This document shows positions 1 to 9,026 of a stretch of 64,000 bases of DNA, one piece after another. The stretch comes from Inquilinus limosus_F (lineage in GTDB: Bacteria; Pseudomonadota; Alphaproteobacteria; DSM-16000; Inquilinaceae), in contig NZ_JAHVDK010000017.1 in NCBI RefSeq assembly GCF_051487185.1, positions 1-64,000 of the forward strand. The letters are read 5' to 3'. The stretch's first letter is position 1. Every line of letters begins with the position of its first letter. The notes beneath the pieces are model-generated. The model had not been told where the DNA came from, made no database searches, and saw only the letters and a list, made by a program, of their open reading frames with translations. Both the position numbers and the translations under genes were made by a program.

Positions 1-150
1 GCGGCGATCGGCCTGCCCGGCGTCGACCCCTTCGTCGCGCCGATCCTCTACGCCGTGCCGGTGCAGCTCCTGGCCTATCACACCGCCGTGGCCAAGGGCA
101 CCGATGTCGACCAGCCCCGCAACCTCGCCAAGAGCGTCACCGTGGAGTAG
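1..150 (+). CDS. glmS: Glutamine--fructose-6-phosphate aminotransferase, C-terminal end (partial)
   Basis: Frame 1 is open from the window edge to a TAG at 148-150 and encodes the last 49 residues. The tail KGTDVDQPRNLAKSVTVE is the highly conserved C-terminus of GlmS, which carries catalytic residues of the isomerase domain. GlmS makes glucosamine-6-phosphate, the entry to UDP-GlcNAc for peptidoglycan and for amino sugars of polysaccharides. The start lies outside the window. It converges with the export gene on the opposite strand. A CCCCATGGGG palindrome lies in the 80-bp gap but has no T-run, so I do not call a terminator. Confidence 0.93.
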   Translation, partial: AAIGLPGVDPFVAPILYAVPVQLLAYHTAVAKGTDVDQPRNLAKSVTVE

Positions 151-232
151 AGAGACCACCCCATGGGGCGGCCTCGTTTCCGAGGAAGACAAAAGGAACG
201 ATGACGCAGGGCCGGCGCGGCCGCGAGGTGGG

Positions 233-1525
233 TCAGTTAAGGGTCAATTGCGGACCGCGCAGATCAATCTTCTGGGTCGCGCGCAAGATATCCCCAGGCC
301 TGATCTCTGTCCGCTCGTCCGCCGCGATCTCCTGGTACTGCCCATCGACGAGCCGGGTGATCGAATAGCTCGTCGTCACGGTCGCCACAGCCTCGGTCGC
401 GCTCGTCATTTCCTGCTTGATTTCCGAGAGGGTGGCGAGGAGGGAGCCCATTCTCTGGTCGGCACGGGCGATTTCGAGATCCGCCTCCCGCAATTCAGCA
501 GCATCCTCATTGATCCGCGTGCTCCGCAGCTCGAGGCGCCGTTGATCGAGGTCCAGCAGATTCTGGCGTGCACGCGCGAGATAGGATTGCTGCTCCAGCA
601 CATCGCGCTGGGCCACCGAATAGCTGCGCTGCGTCTCGCGCAGCCGGGTCAGCTGGGTCAGCTTCTGATCGGCCAGGGTCTTCATCGCCTGCACGTCTTC
701 TGCCAACAGGGCCAACTCCTCATTGTGCATCTTGATGGCCTGCTCCAGCGTGGAGATCTCCTGCTCATAGCTGGCGCGCTGAGCCTGCAATGCGCGATCT
801 TGGCTCTCCAGCGCCTCCTTGCGGACCCTGAACAGGGTCTCCTCGCCGTCGACGATCCGGTTCAGAGCATCGGCATCCTGGATGCTGTCATGCGTGGGCA
901 GGACGAACTCGAAGGTCTCAGCCCCGTCCATCTCCGCCTTCAGCCGGGCGCGGCGCACCAGAAGAGAAAAGCGCTGCAGCTGGAGATCGGCATATTCCTG
1001 CTCGGTGGTAATGAGCTGGAGTCGGCTGTTCTCCGTGGTCAAGGTGGGCTTCTTCAACCCTCCGCCGACGGCGAGGAGCTCCAGCGCGATCATGCCGGGC
1101 CGATACGGATACGGGCCGGGCTTCTCGACCTCCCCCAGGACGAAGACCGGCGAATACTCCTGGATCGATACGCTCACGGCGCTGCCCGACGGGATATGTT
1201 CCTCCAGCCCCGCCCCGATCCGCTTGGCGATTTCGCCGGTGGTGAGCCCATCGACTTCGACATCGCCGATCAGCGGATAGCCGATGATCCCGTCGGAGCC
1301 GACGCGGAACTGCCCCGAGAGCGTCTCCTGCCCGTAGACCGTGATCGCCAGCGTGTCGCCGGGGCCGATGCGGTAGGCCCCGGCACCGGCCGCGGCAGGG
1401 GTCGCGAGTCCCATCCAGAGAAAAGCCGCGAGCAGGCCGGGAAGGAGACGGCCCGGCATCCGCAGGCCTGAAGGTCGCCGTGAGCACGGCACGCTTGTCG
1501 CCGTCATCGGGGTCTCCGTGGTCAT
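233..1525 (-). CDS. Polysaccharide export protein, Wza/ExoF family
   Basis: A 430-residue protein that should sit in the periplasm or outer membrane and help export the EPS. Residues about 24-47 form a signal peptide (basic start, LLPGLLAAFLWMGLA core, AAAGA cleavage region). The poly-export domain follows with YRIGPGDTLAITVYG near residue 51, then a SLBB-like stretch with FVLGEVEKPGPYPY. Residues about 190-370 are a long charged heptad-like coiled coil, as in rhizobial ExoF rather than enterobacterial Wza, and the length matches ExoF (about 420). There is no lipobox cysteine. It starts 12 bp after the kinase gene's stop, so the two are probably cotranscribed. ExoF-like is my best match; the exact transport partner is inferred. 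Confidence 0.9.
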   Translation of the reverse strand: MTTETPMTATSVPCSRRPSGLRMPGRLLPGLLAAFLWMGLATPAAAGAGAYRIGPGDTLAITVYGQETLSGQFRVGSDGIIGYPLIGDVEVDGLTTGEIAKRIGAGLEEHIPSGSAVSVSIQEYSPVFVLGEVEKPGPYPYRPGMIALELLAVGGGLKKPTLTTENSRLQLITTEQEYADLQLQRFSLLVRRARLKAEMDGAETFEFVLPTHDSIQDADALNRIVDGEETLFRVRKEALESQDRALQAQRASYEQEISTLEQAIKMHNEELALLAEDVQAMKTLADQKLTQLTRLRETQRSYSVAQRDVLEQQSYLARARQNLLDLDQRRLELRSTRINEDAAELREADLEIARADQRMGSLLATLSEIKQEMTSATEAVATVTTSYSITRLVDGQYQEIAADERTEIRPGDILRATQKIDLRGPQLTLN

Positions 1526-1537
1526 AAGCCCTCGCCT

Positions 1538-3790
1538 CTACGCTTCTTTTACAAGGCCGATGGCCTGGCCACGCAGGTCCGGCGGACGCGAATGATCGAT
1601 CTCCGGTGGCCATTCGGCGGCGGGAGGCCCGGCCTCGTAGCGCCCCTGGCGCCCCGAAGGGACGCCGTTGAGGATCACGCCTGAGACCGTGACCCCGCGG
1701 AAGGCGAGCTGCCGGACGGTCGTCGCGATCGCCTGCGTGGTCGTCCGTCCCCAGCGCACGACCAGGATCACGGCGTCCGCCAATCCCCCCATCTGCGCCG
1801 CATCGGTGGAGGTCGAGGCCGGCGCCGTGTCGAGGATGATGAGATCGTATCGTTTCCTCAAATTCGCCAGCGCCTCCCGAAGATGGACGCCCCCGAGGAT
1901 GAAATCGAAGGAGTCCCCGGACGGCGCCGGGGCGATGAAATGCGCCTGTGAACGCGGGTCGACCTGGATCGCCTCCTCGAACGACTGCACGCCGCCGATC
2001 ACGTCGGGCAGCGGCAAGGCCGTGGCGGTTCCGAACTGCTCGGCGATCGCGGGCTTGCGGAGATCCGCGTCGACGACGATGACCTTGAGGCCGGTCCTGG
2101 CCACCGAACGCGCCAGCGACACCGCCAGGCTGGTCTTGCCCTCGCCGGCATGCACCGAGGTGAACATCAGGACCTGTGCGCGTCGGGTTGCCGGCGCCAG
2201 CTGGAGCGTCGACCGGAGGGCGCGTATGGCCTCGCTGAAGGCGGATCGGGGCTGATCCAGCACGAAGGCGGACACGGCGGTCGGGCGCTTCGCCCCGCGA
2301 ATCCGGGGAACGAGATCGATCACGGGAAGTCCGATCGCGCTTTCCAGATCGCTCGGCGACCGGACCCGGTCATCGGTGCTTTCGCGCAGCAGTGCGAGAC
2401 CGAAACCGAGGCCGAGTCCAGCCAGAAGGCCGAGGGCGGCATAGGGAACGAGCTTCGGGCTTGCCGGCACGGATGGCGGCTCGGCCTCAGAGACCATGCG
2501 GGCCTCCCGAATGGCGTAGCCTTCCTGCTCGATCGTCTGCTTGTAGCGGTTGAGATAGGTCTCGTAGATGGTGCGGTCGGCGGTCGCCTCACGCTCGAGC
2601 TGGTTGAGCTGCACCCGAGCGTCGCTGGTCTTGGTCAGATCGTCCCCAGCCTCCTGAAAGGCGGCCAGAATGGCGGCCTCTTTGCGCTGGGCGACATCGA
2701 GCTCGTTCTCGAGACTCTTGAGGATGCGCTCCACCTCGGTCGCGATCTGTTGCTTAAGCGAAACCAGCTGCGACTGAAAGGACGGCAGCTGGCTGCTCTT
2801 GACGGCGCCGGTATCCTGCAGCTCGGACAGGCTGCGCTCGACCCTCGCCTGCTCGGCTCGAAGCGCCTGGATGGTCCCGGAGTTCAGCACCTGGGCGAAA
2901 TTGTCCAGCCCCTCTTCGCTCCGCGACAGCGTCCTCGCGGTCTCGAGGCGGGCCTCGGCGTCGGCGCGGCTGGACCGGGCCTGGACGAGCTCGATATTGA
3001 GGGCATTGATCCGCTGGGTTGCAAGCGTCATGCCGTCGGATTCGATGAGCCCGGCGTCGCGGCGGAAGCGTTCGGCCGCCGCCTCCGAGGCTTCGAGCCG
3101 CTGCCGCAGGTCGTCGAGCTTCGCGCCGAGCCATTCGCTCGCCTGCCGGGTGGCCTCCGACTGGACCGAGGCCTGATAGGAGAGATAGGCCTCGCCGAAC
3201 GCATTGGCGGCAGTCGCTGCAAACTCGGGATCCTCAGCCGTATAGGAGATGAAAATCGTGTAGGAGCGACCGTCGTTGCTCACCTGGAGGTCGCCGAGCA
3301 GGCGATCGATCACGTCGCGCCGGATTGGCGTCTCCTCTGCCTCGGACTGCGGCTCCGACTGGTCCGGCGAGGGGGGGCCGACGACCGCCTGCCATCCGTC
3401 TCCGATCCACCGCTCAATTCTCTGCCGGAAGGTTTCCGCCAGCGGCGGCGCGATGTCCGCCGGCTGATAACCCTTGTGCTCGAGGATGTCGGCGACACGG
3501 TCGGCCATCGTCCTCGACGAGATGACGTCGAGTTCGGTCTGGAGAACGGGGCTGTCCTGGGGCAGCGGTGAGACCACCGCATCCGCAGGCAGAACCTGAA
3601 CCCGACGGACATCGAGCGCGATGACGACCTCTGCGACATAGCGGGGCTGCGCCTGCGTGTAGAGAAAGGCGGCAATCCCCATCGCCGCGGCCACCGGAAT
3701 CCAGACGGCCAATTTCCGCCGACGCAGGATCCGGAGGTAGTCTTGCAGGTTCCGCGTATGGTGAGCAGAATTTGGCGTGATCTCAATCAC
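1538..3790 (-). CDS. EPS chain-length/BY-kinase protein, Wzc/ExoP family
   Basis: A 750-residue inner-membrane protein. It has a Wzz-type N-terminus with a transmembrane segment near residues 30-50 (after NLQDYLRILRRRK), a long periplasmic coiled coil (about 210-440), a second membrane segment near 448-470, and a cytosolic P-loop domain. The kinase domain shows Walker A (HAGEGKTS, near 545-553), Walker A' (VIVVDADLRKP, near 571-581) and Walker B (LIILDTAP, near 650). The C-terminal tail has a single Tyr (GRYEAG) instead of the usual tyrosine cluster, so autophosphorylation may be reduced or differ. Family members control polymerisation and export with the Wza-type partner, encoded directly downstream. 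The start is a GTG at 3790; a short upstream ATG frame (MSDQP) stops immediately. Confidence 0.92.
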   Translation of the reverse strand: MIEITPNSAHHTRNLQDYLRILRRRKLAVWIPVAAAMGIAAFLYTQAQPRYVAEVVIALDVRRVQVLPADAVVSPLPQDSPVLQTELDVISSRTMADRVADILEHKGYQPADIAPPLAETFRQRIERWIGDGWQAVVGPPSPDQSEPQSEAEETPIRRDVIDRLLGDLQVSNDGRSYTIFISYTAEDPEFAATAANAFGEAYLSYQASVQSEATRQASEWLGAKLDDLRQRLEASEAAAERFRRDAGLIESDGMTLATQRINALNIELVQARSSRADAEARLETARTLSRSEEGLDNFAQVLNSGTIQALRAEQARVERSLSELQDTGAVKSSQLPSFQSQLVSLKQQIATEVERILKSLENELDVAQRKEAAILAAFQEAGDDLTKTSDARVQLNQLEREATADRTIYETYLNRYKQTIEQEGYAIREARMVSEAEPPSVPASPKLVPYAALGLLAGLGLGFGLALLRESTDDRVRSPSDLESAIGLPVIDLVPRIRGAKRPTAVSAFVLDQPRSAFSEAIRALRSTLQLAPATRRAQVLMFTSVHAGEGKTSLAVSLARSVARTGLKVIVVDADLRKPAIAEQFGTATALPLPDVIGGVQSFEEAIQVDPRSQAHFIAPAPSGDSFDFILGGVHLREALANLRKRYDLIILDTAPASTSTDAAQMGGLADAVILVVRWGRTTTQAIATTVRQLAFRGVTVSGVILNGVPSGRQGRYEAGPPAAEWPPEIDHSRPPDLRGQAIGLVKEA

Positions 3791-3832
3791 GGCTGGTCAC
3801 TCATATGGAAAATTGAAAATATTCAATATCGT

Positions 3833-4657
3833 CTACATGGACCTTTCCGGCCCACCCCCTCTCGGCATCATGTCGTTGATCTTGTAGGCGACCTCGGTCC
3901 GGTTCTTGGCCTTGAGCTTCTTCATGATATTTCGGATGTGCACCTTGACCGTGCTCTCACAGAGGTTCAGCTCATAGGCAATGATCTTGTTCGCCTTGCC
4001 CCGGCGCAGAGCATCGGCCACAGCCGCTTGGCGGGCGGTGAAGAGGCCATTCATCACGCTGTTCTGGGGCGGCTTCTCCCCCGACAGATGCTGCTGGAAG
4101 GAGGTGAGGCTGCTGGCCGGAACGAAAATCCCTCCAGCGCGCGCCAGGCGGACCGCCTCTATGGCGACGTCGAGACCCACGCTGGTGGGAATATAGCCAC
4201 GGGCGCCATACTCCAGAATCTTCATGACATGAGTCATGTCTTCGACATCGCCGATCACGATCGTCGGAATATCTGCGAAGTCTGATGCCAGAGACTTCAC
4301 GGCATCCATGACGTCGGGATCGGTCGCATTTCGCCATCCGATATTAAACAGTATCGCTGACATTTGATCGTGCAACTCAACGGCATTCCTCCATCCCTCA
4401 ATACTTGAGAAGGCGGACGCCTCCAGATTCGCGTTCCTGGATCGAAATCCTCTGATCAAGCATTCCAGCTCTAGTTTGCGATACTCGATCACGGCTATGC
4501 GAATGCTATTGGAGTTCTCGACAACCATTGGCTCGCCTGCGGCGCGAGAGTTTGACCCGGCTATATCCTGTAGATCGTGCAACTTCGAGTTTGCTTCCGC
4601 CGATCCGATGTAGTTCTTGGCGGCGCCGTTGGTGGAAAATTCCAGATGATACGACAT
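3833..4657 (-). CDS. LuxR/NarL-type regulator with atypical receiver
   Basis: A 274-residue regulator. I chose the ATG at 4657 because AAGGGGGA stands just upstream; a longer frame to 4714 lacks such a site. Residues about 50-165 have a receiver-like fold (AVIEYRKLELECLI, then ILEYGARGYIPTS), and residues about 205-265 a LuxR helix-turn-helix (TARQAAVADALRRGKANKII, STVKVHIRNIMKKL). The phosphoacceptor position reads ILFNIGW, so the Asp is missing, and the usual GYLLK lysine is replaced in GYIPTS. It should therefore act without classical phosphotransfer. It lies 42 bp upstream of the kinase gene on the same strand and likely regulates or is cotranscribed with it. It resembles the proteins at 49474 and 50115. 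Confidence 0.85.
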   Translation of the reverse strand: MSYHLEFSTNGAAKNYIGSAEANSKLHDLQDIAGSNSRAAGEPMVVENSNSIRIAVIEYRKLELECLIRGFRSRNANLEASAFSSIEGWRNAVELHDQMSAILFNIGWRNATDPDVMDAVKSLASDFADIPTIVIGDVEDMTHVMKILEYGARGYIPTSVGLDVAIEAVRLARAGGIFVPASSLTSFQQHLSGEKPPQNSVMNGLFTARQAAVADALRRGKANKIIAYELNLCESTVKVHIRNIMKKLKAKNRTEVAYKINDMMPRGGGPERSM

Positions 4658-5261
4658 ATTATTTCCCCCTTGTGGTGGAAGGTCGCCTCCGCCTTCAGAG
4701 TGAGGTTGTTTCAAGTTTTATTTAAATTTTTCTTTCGCGGTCTTTTGGCAGCCTCCCCCCGCAATCTTCCGCTTCCTCGATGCGCGGCAGTTAAAACTGC
4801 CGCTTCATCACACTACATTCATATACCGCATAGTATAGATTGGACAATCCGAGCCATCGCGCATGACGCCCTCAGGCTCATGGGTGTCATAAGGTATAAT
4901 ATGTGGTTCGGACGTTTTGGGAATTAACCTAAATTAGGCGATCTGTACTCCTTTGGGGTCACCCCTTCGCAGGGGCATGCTCCGAATATGTTGACCAACC
5001 CGATTCCGCGCGCCGCAGGCATTCTTATTGCAGCACGGCCCGCCCGAAATGCGGATGACGCCACCCCTCTTCAGGGCCGCCTGCGCCCCCCCTCGTCCAC
5101 GGTTTGGTCGATAGGTCCGACCGGAATGAAGCAGGGTCCTGCTGCCATTGAAGCAGCTCAATCGGCCGGCTGCATGGTCCGGCTCTCGCCCACTCGCTTA
5201 CCCTGGGCATCCGTCAGAGGCATGACGATCGGGGAGTCGAAGCCACCCGGAGACGGGCACG
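4658..5261. other. Intergenic region upstream of the LuxR-type gene
   Basis: About 600 bp without a credible gene. The part next to the regulator (4700-4930) is markedly AT-richer than its surroundings and should hold the promoter of the regulator-kinase-export operon. GATTGGACAATC near 4837 is a small inverted repeat that could be an operator, but this is weak. The GC-rich part from about 4930 holds only short frames without family resemblance. Confidence 0.5.
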
Positions 5262-5545
5262 TCACGCCCGTGCCGACCGGGCGGTCGTCCGCAGGCCGCT
5301 GTGCAAGGGCTTCCAGCCCGACGCGCTTTGCGGCTTTCGGGAATTCGCAAGGAGGCTGGCGGCATCCCCGGCGCGCCGCGGCCGCGAGGCTGCGCGAAGC
5401 TGCGGCCGGTCATCCGTTCGGCGATCTCGGCGACCTCGCGCACGCTGCATCCCGTGCCCGACACGACTTGTATCGGAGGCCGCCCGACGCCCGGAATGCG
5501 ATCAGAGCCCTGACATGCGCGCCCGCGAGGCCGAACCTCGCATTC
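5262..5545 (-). pseudogene. Decayed C-terminal fragment of a UDP-glucose 4-epimerase (GalE)
   Basis: Three minus-strand frames read in turn give a recognisable GalE C-terminus. First GLAGAHVRALIAF (near 5490-5540) corresponds to the LADAHVRAL region. After a frame change VVSGTGCSVREVAEIAERMTG (near 5400-5465) corresponds to the NLGTGxGxSVxEV region. After another change RRAGDAASLLANSRK and SGWKPLHS (near 5285-5375) correspond to the RRAGDPA...GWKP tail. The N-terminal two thirds (NAD-binding fold and YxxxK) are absent, and at least two frameshifts are needed. It abuts the 3' end of the crp gene. It is non-functional and probably a relic of an older sugar gene in the EPS locus. Confidence 0.7.
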
Positions 5546-5551
5546 ACCGTC

Positions 5552-6298
5552 TCAGCTGCTGAAAATCTTCCGCGACGATGCGCGGCCCCGACCGAGATAG
5601 GCCGGGTCGAAATGAGCGAGCTCCACCAGGCCGGCACGGTCCAGAAACTCGACCTCGGAGTTCCGGAAGACGACGAGCCCCAGCTGCCGCAGGTTCCGCA
5701 GCACCCGGTTGACGTGAATGGCCGTCAATCCGAGAGCATTGGCGAGGTCATGCTGGGTGAGCGGGCAGAGGAAGCCCGACGAATTGCCCTGACCGATGAA
5801 CTCCAGCCGGACAGACAGTTCGAGAAGGAGATGGGCCACACGCGCCGCGGCGGACCTGCGCCCGACCGCAATCAGGCGCTCGCCCGCAATGGAGCCCTCG
5901 AGGCTGGCGCTCCAGAGGATTGCGCCGCCGAGACGCGGCCACTGCCTGCACATGGCGAGCAGCGATTGGGGCGAGATCGAAGCAGCTTCGACCGGCGTCA
6001 CGCTGGCGAAGCTGAGGCCGGTTCCATTCAGAAAAATGCCGCCAAGACCAAAAAAATCTCCCGGAAGAATGAAGTCTACAATCTGCCGCAGTCCATTTGG
6101 GAGGTCCTTGAACGAATATCCCCACCCATCATTCAGAACGAAGATCCGATGATGCCTCTCAACATCCTCAAGCATCTCTATTCGGGCTGCATATTGCCGG
6201 CGGGTCGCGAGCAATTTCTTTACAGCAAGGGCCTCCGATGGCGATGGGGTGAAATAGCGGCCAATCTTCAACAGAAGGGCCTCTTCCAATCCAGCCAT
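5552..6298 (-). CDS. Crp/Fnr-family transcriptional regulator
   Basis: A 248-residue protein with an N-terminal cyclic-nucleotide-binding-like domain (GLRQIVDFILPGDFFGL, near residues 68-84) and a C-terminal winged helix (CPLTQHDLANALGLTAIHVNRVLRNLRQ, quoted here as two parts of one stretch near 174-201). There is no Fnr-type cysteine cluster, so oxygen sensing through an Fe-S centre is unlikely; the ligand is unknown. It is clearly related to the Crp/Fnr protein at 48238 (shared DGW, SFK, PGD and HTH signatures). A perfect 19-bp palindrome lies 46 bp upstream of the start and may be its own operator. It lies between the export operon and the GDP-fucose genes, so control of EPS synthesis is a reasonable inference. 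Confidence 0.88.
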   Translation of the reverse strand: MAGLEEALLLKIGRYFTPSPSEALAVKKLLATRRQYAARIEMLEDVERHHRIFVLNDGWGYSFKDLPNGLRQIVDFILPGDFFGLGGIFLNGTGLSFASVTPVEAASISPQSLLAMCRQWPRLGGAILWSASLEGSIAGERLIAVGRRSAAARVAHLLLELSVRLEFIGQGNSSGFLCPLTQHDLANALGLTAIHVNRVLRNLRQLGLVVFRNSEVEFLDRAGLVELAHFDPAYLGRGRASSRKIFSS

Positions 6299-6746
6299 AT
6301 GCGTACCTATGCTCCGTCCATGATGCCGCCTTGTTCGTTTTCAGTATTGATAATATCAATACAAAAATCATCTTCCATAAACGAGTATGCGTTTTATAAA
6401 ACGACATCCTATTGATGAAGCGCCCCCTCACAAAGAAAGTCTTTTACCCACCTCCTTCAGTATTATTTAAGCCTTGCGATCTAAGGTTATATTTTCTGAA
6501 ACCGCTTTTGACGGGTATGAAGTCTTCCCTCTGCTCCATTTTTCAGATATGCAGCCGCCCGATCGATGGTCGATGTCAGCGACCTCCGGCCATCTTTTAA
6601 AGGCGACCACAGCGTTGTCGGTCCTGCACATCATCGGTTGTTCCGATGATCGCATACCACATTTGTATCACATTTTGGACTAATTAAATTAGACTTGACC
6701 TCAACTCCGCCCGGGTCACGTCAGGCCAGGCCCGGCATGCACGGAG
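6299..6746. other. AT-rich intergenic region with crp promoter
   Basis: This 448-bp stretch is clearly AT-richer than the flanking genes. The part nearest 6298 holds the palindrome at 6344-6362 and presumably the crp promoter. The part nearest 6747 is downstream of fcl. I see no gene or RNA in it. Confidence 0.5.
6344..6362. promoter_or_regulatory. Perfect 19-bp palindrome, FNR-box-like
   Basis: GTATTGATA, a central A, then TATCAATAC: two perfect 9-bp arms. The core TTGAT-AAT-ATCAA resembles the Crp/Fnr-family site TTGAT-N4-ATCAA but with a 3-base spacer. It is 46 bp from the start of the Crp/Fnr-type gene at 6298, where an autoregulatory operator would be expected. That the neighbouring protein binds it is inferred. 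Confidence 0.6.
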
Positions 6747-7787
6747 CTAGCCGAATGCCAAGGCGCTGGGCGCTCGGCTTGGGCGATCCTGCTCTCCCTG
6801 GCGCCCGTCCTCTCCGGCGTAGGGCGACGTTGCCCCCAGCCACCAGCAATAGGTGTTCCGGATTCCGCTTTCCAGGTCGATTCCGGCTCGCCAGCCCAGG
6901 CGCGTGATCCGTCCGATGTCGAGCAGCTTCCGCGGGGTGCCGTCCGGGCGGCGTGCGTCGAAGGTGAAAGCCCCCTCATAACCGACCACCTTGGCGATCA
7001 GAAGAGCGAGATCGGCGATGGAGATGTCGGCCCCCGTTCCGATATTGATCGGCATCGGGTCCTCGTAGCGCTGCATGGCGAGCACGCAGGCGTCGGCGAG
7101 ATCGTCGACGTGCAGGAACTCGCGGCGCGGCTGTCCCGACCCCCAGATCTCGACGGTCGCCTCGCCACGGACCTTCGCCTCATGAATTCGGCGGATCAGC
7201 GCCGGCAGCACATGCGACGTTTCCAGATCGAAATTGTCGTTGGGGCCGTACAGGTTGGTCGGCATCGCCGAGATGAAGCGGCAGCCGTATTGGCGGGCGT
7301 AGCACTCCACCAGCTTCACCCCGGCGATCTTGGCGATGGCATAGGGCTCGTTGGTCTTTTCGAGCGCCCCGGTCAGGAGCTGGTCCTCGCGGATCGGCTG
7401 GGCCGTGTCGCGGGGATAGATGCAGCTCGATCCGAGATACAGCAGCTTCTCGACACCGGTCCGATAGGCGGCGTGGATCACATTGGCGCCGATCATCAGG
7501 TTCTCATAGAGGAATTCGGCCGGATAGGTCGCATTGGCGACAATCCCGCCGACCCGCGCCGCCGCGGCGAAGACAATGTCCGGCCGCTCCCGCCGCATCC
7601 AATCCTCTGTGGCCGCCTGGCTGGTCAGATCGACCGTCGCCCGGTCGACGAAGAGCAGCGTGCAATCCTCCCGCGCAAGCCGGCGGACCAGCGCCGACCC
7701 CACCATGCCCCGGTGACCGCTGACCCAGACCCGCTTGCCGCGCAGTTCGAGGGGCGGGCGACCGGCATCGTCATTCGTAGCGGTCAT
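6747..7787 (-). CDS. fcl: GDP-L-fucose synthase
   Basis: A 346-residue SDR enzyme that epimerises and reduces GDP-4-keto-6-deoxymannose to GDP-L-fucose with NADPH. Visible are the Rossmann motif VSGHRGMVGSALVRRL (near residues 22-37), the serine region GSSCIYP, the catalytic YAIAK, and the family hallmarks AAARVGGI, MPTNLYGPNDNFD and REFLHVDDLADA. Length is slightly above the usual 310-320 owing to a polar C-terminal extension. Its start overlaps the gmd 3' end by 17 bp, giving the usual gmd-fcl pair. Confidence 0.96.
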   Translation of the reverse strand: MTATNDDAGRPPLELRGKRVWVSGHRGMVGSALVRRLAREDCTLLFVDRATVDLTSQAATEDWMRRERPDIVFAAAARVGGIVANATYPAEFLYENLMIGANVIHAAYRTGVEKLLYLGSSCIYPRDTAQPIREDQLLTGALEKTNEPYAIAKIAGVKLVECYARQYGCRFISAMPTNLYGPNDNFDLETSHVLPALIRRIHEAKVRGEATVEIWGSGQPRREFLHVDDLADACVLAMQRYEDPMPINIGTGADISIADLALLIAKVVGYEGAFTFDARRPDGTPRKLLDIGRITRLGWRAGIDLESGIRNTYCWWLGATSPYAGEDGRQGEQDRPSRAPSALAFG

Positions 7788-8841
7788 TTCGTCCGGCCTC
7801 TCGCATGACGGCGACCAGATCCGAATTCACCATCTCGGCGACCAGATCGCCGAAGGAGGTGGTGTGGCTCCAACCGAGCTTCTCCCGGGCTTTCGCCGGA
7901 TTGCCGAGCAGAAGATCGACCTCGGTCGGGCGGAAATACCGAGGATCGATTTCGATCAGCGGTATACCGGTCTTGGCGTCCAGCCCCTTCTCGTCGACGC
8001 CCTTGCCGGTCCATTCGATCTCGCGGCCCGCCACCCGGAACGCGAGTTCGACGAATTCCCGCACCGTGTGGGTCTCGCCCGTGGCGAGCACATAGTCGTC
8101 GGGCTCGTCCTGTTGGACGATGCGCCATATGCCCTCGACGTAGTCGCGCGCGTGCCCCCAGTCGCGTCGCGCGTCCAGATTGCCGAGGTACAGGCACTTC
8201 TGGAGGCCCCGCTCGATCGCCGCGACCGCCCGGGTGATCTTCCGCGTGACGAAGGTCTCTCCTCGGATCGGACTCTCGTGGTTGAACAGGATCCCGTTCG
8301 AGGCATGAAATCCATAGGCTTCGCGGTAGTTGACCGTCATCCAATAGGCATAGAGTTTCGCGATCGCATAGGGGCTGCGGGGATAGAACGGCGTGCGCTC
8401 ATCCTGCGGCACCGCCTGGACGCGACCGAACAGCTCCGAGGTCGATGCCTGGTAGAACCGGCACCGGTCGCCGAGCTTCAGGATCCGCAATGCTTCGAGC
8501 AGCCGCATCGTGCCCAGGGCGTCGGCGTTCGAGGTGTATTCCGGGGTCTCGAAACTGACTTGGACATGGCTCTGCGCGCCGAGATTGTAGATTTCATCCG
8601 GCATCACGTCCTGGATGATGCGGCAGAGATTGGTGGAATCTGTGAGATCGCCGTAGTGAACATGGAAACGGACGGAATCGCTATGTGGATCCTGGTAGAG
8701 ATGATCGATCCTCTGGGTATTGAAAGAGGAGGATCGCCGCTTGATCCCATGAACAATGTAATTCTTCGACAGAAGTAGCTCTGCCAGATACGCTCCGTCC
8801 TGACCAGTTACTCCAACAATCAAGGCGATCTTCTGTGGCAT
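7771..8841 (-). CDS. gmd: GDP-mannose 4,6-dehydratase
   Basis: A 356-residue SDR enzyme making GDP-4-keto-6-deoxy-D-mannose, the precursor of GDP-L-fucose and GDP-rhamnose. It shows ALIVGVTGQDGAYLAELLL at the N-terminus, the family marker IKRRSSSFNTQRI, STSELFG, the catalytic YAIAK within PRSPYAIAKLY, and NHESPIRGETFVTRKI. The ATG at 8841 follows GGAGCTGATC, a good ribosome-binding site. Length is as expected for Gmd. Its 3' end overlaps fcl. Confidence 0.97.
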   Translation of the reverse strand: MPQKIALIVGVTGQDGAYLAELLLSKNYIVHGIKRRSSSFNTQRIDHLYQDPHSDSVRFHVHYGDLTDSTNLCRIIQDVMPDEIYNLGAQSHVQVSFETPEYTSNADALGTMRLLEALRILKLGDRCRFYQASTSELFGRVQAVPQDERTPFYPRSPYAIAKLYAYWMTVNYREAYGFHASNGILFNHESPIRGETFVTRKITRAVAAIERGLQKCLYLGNLDARRDWGHARDYVEGIWRIVQQDEPDDYVLATGETHTVREFVELAFRVAGREIEWTGKGVDEKGLDAKTGIPLIEIDPRYFRPTEVDLLLGNPAKAREKLGWSHTTSFGDLVAEMVNSDLVAVMREAGRNDRYE

Positions 8842-9026
8842 GATCAGCTCCGAAGAACCACTATAAGGCAGAGGGATTTTATTTTGACTGTGAGTTATAA
8901 TTTATGGGGTTTGCAGCAGAGCGACAGCCTGTACAAAAGGGGAAGGACCTCCATCTATAGGCATGGCCCGGCCCTCACCCCAGGCGTCTTGCCGACGCTG
9001 CGGAACGGCGGCTGACGGGCGCCGGT

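Noticed and set aside
104..1471. 455-codon plus-strand frame opposite the export gene
   Set aside because: It is antisense to an ExoF-like gene whose motifs are unmistakable.
4988..6415. 475-codon plus-strand frame across the crp gene and galE relic
   Set aside because: It is antisense to a clear Crp/Fnr gene and has no domain signature.
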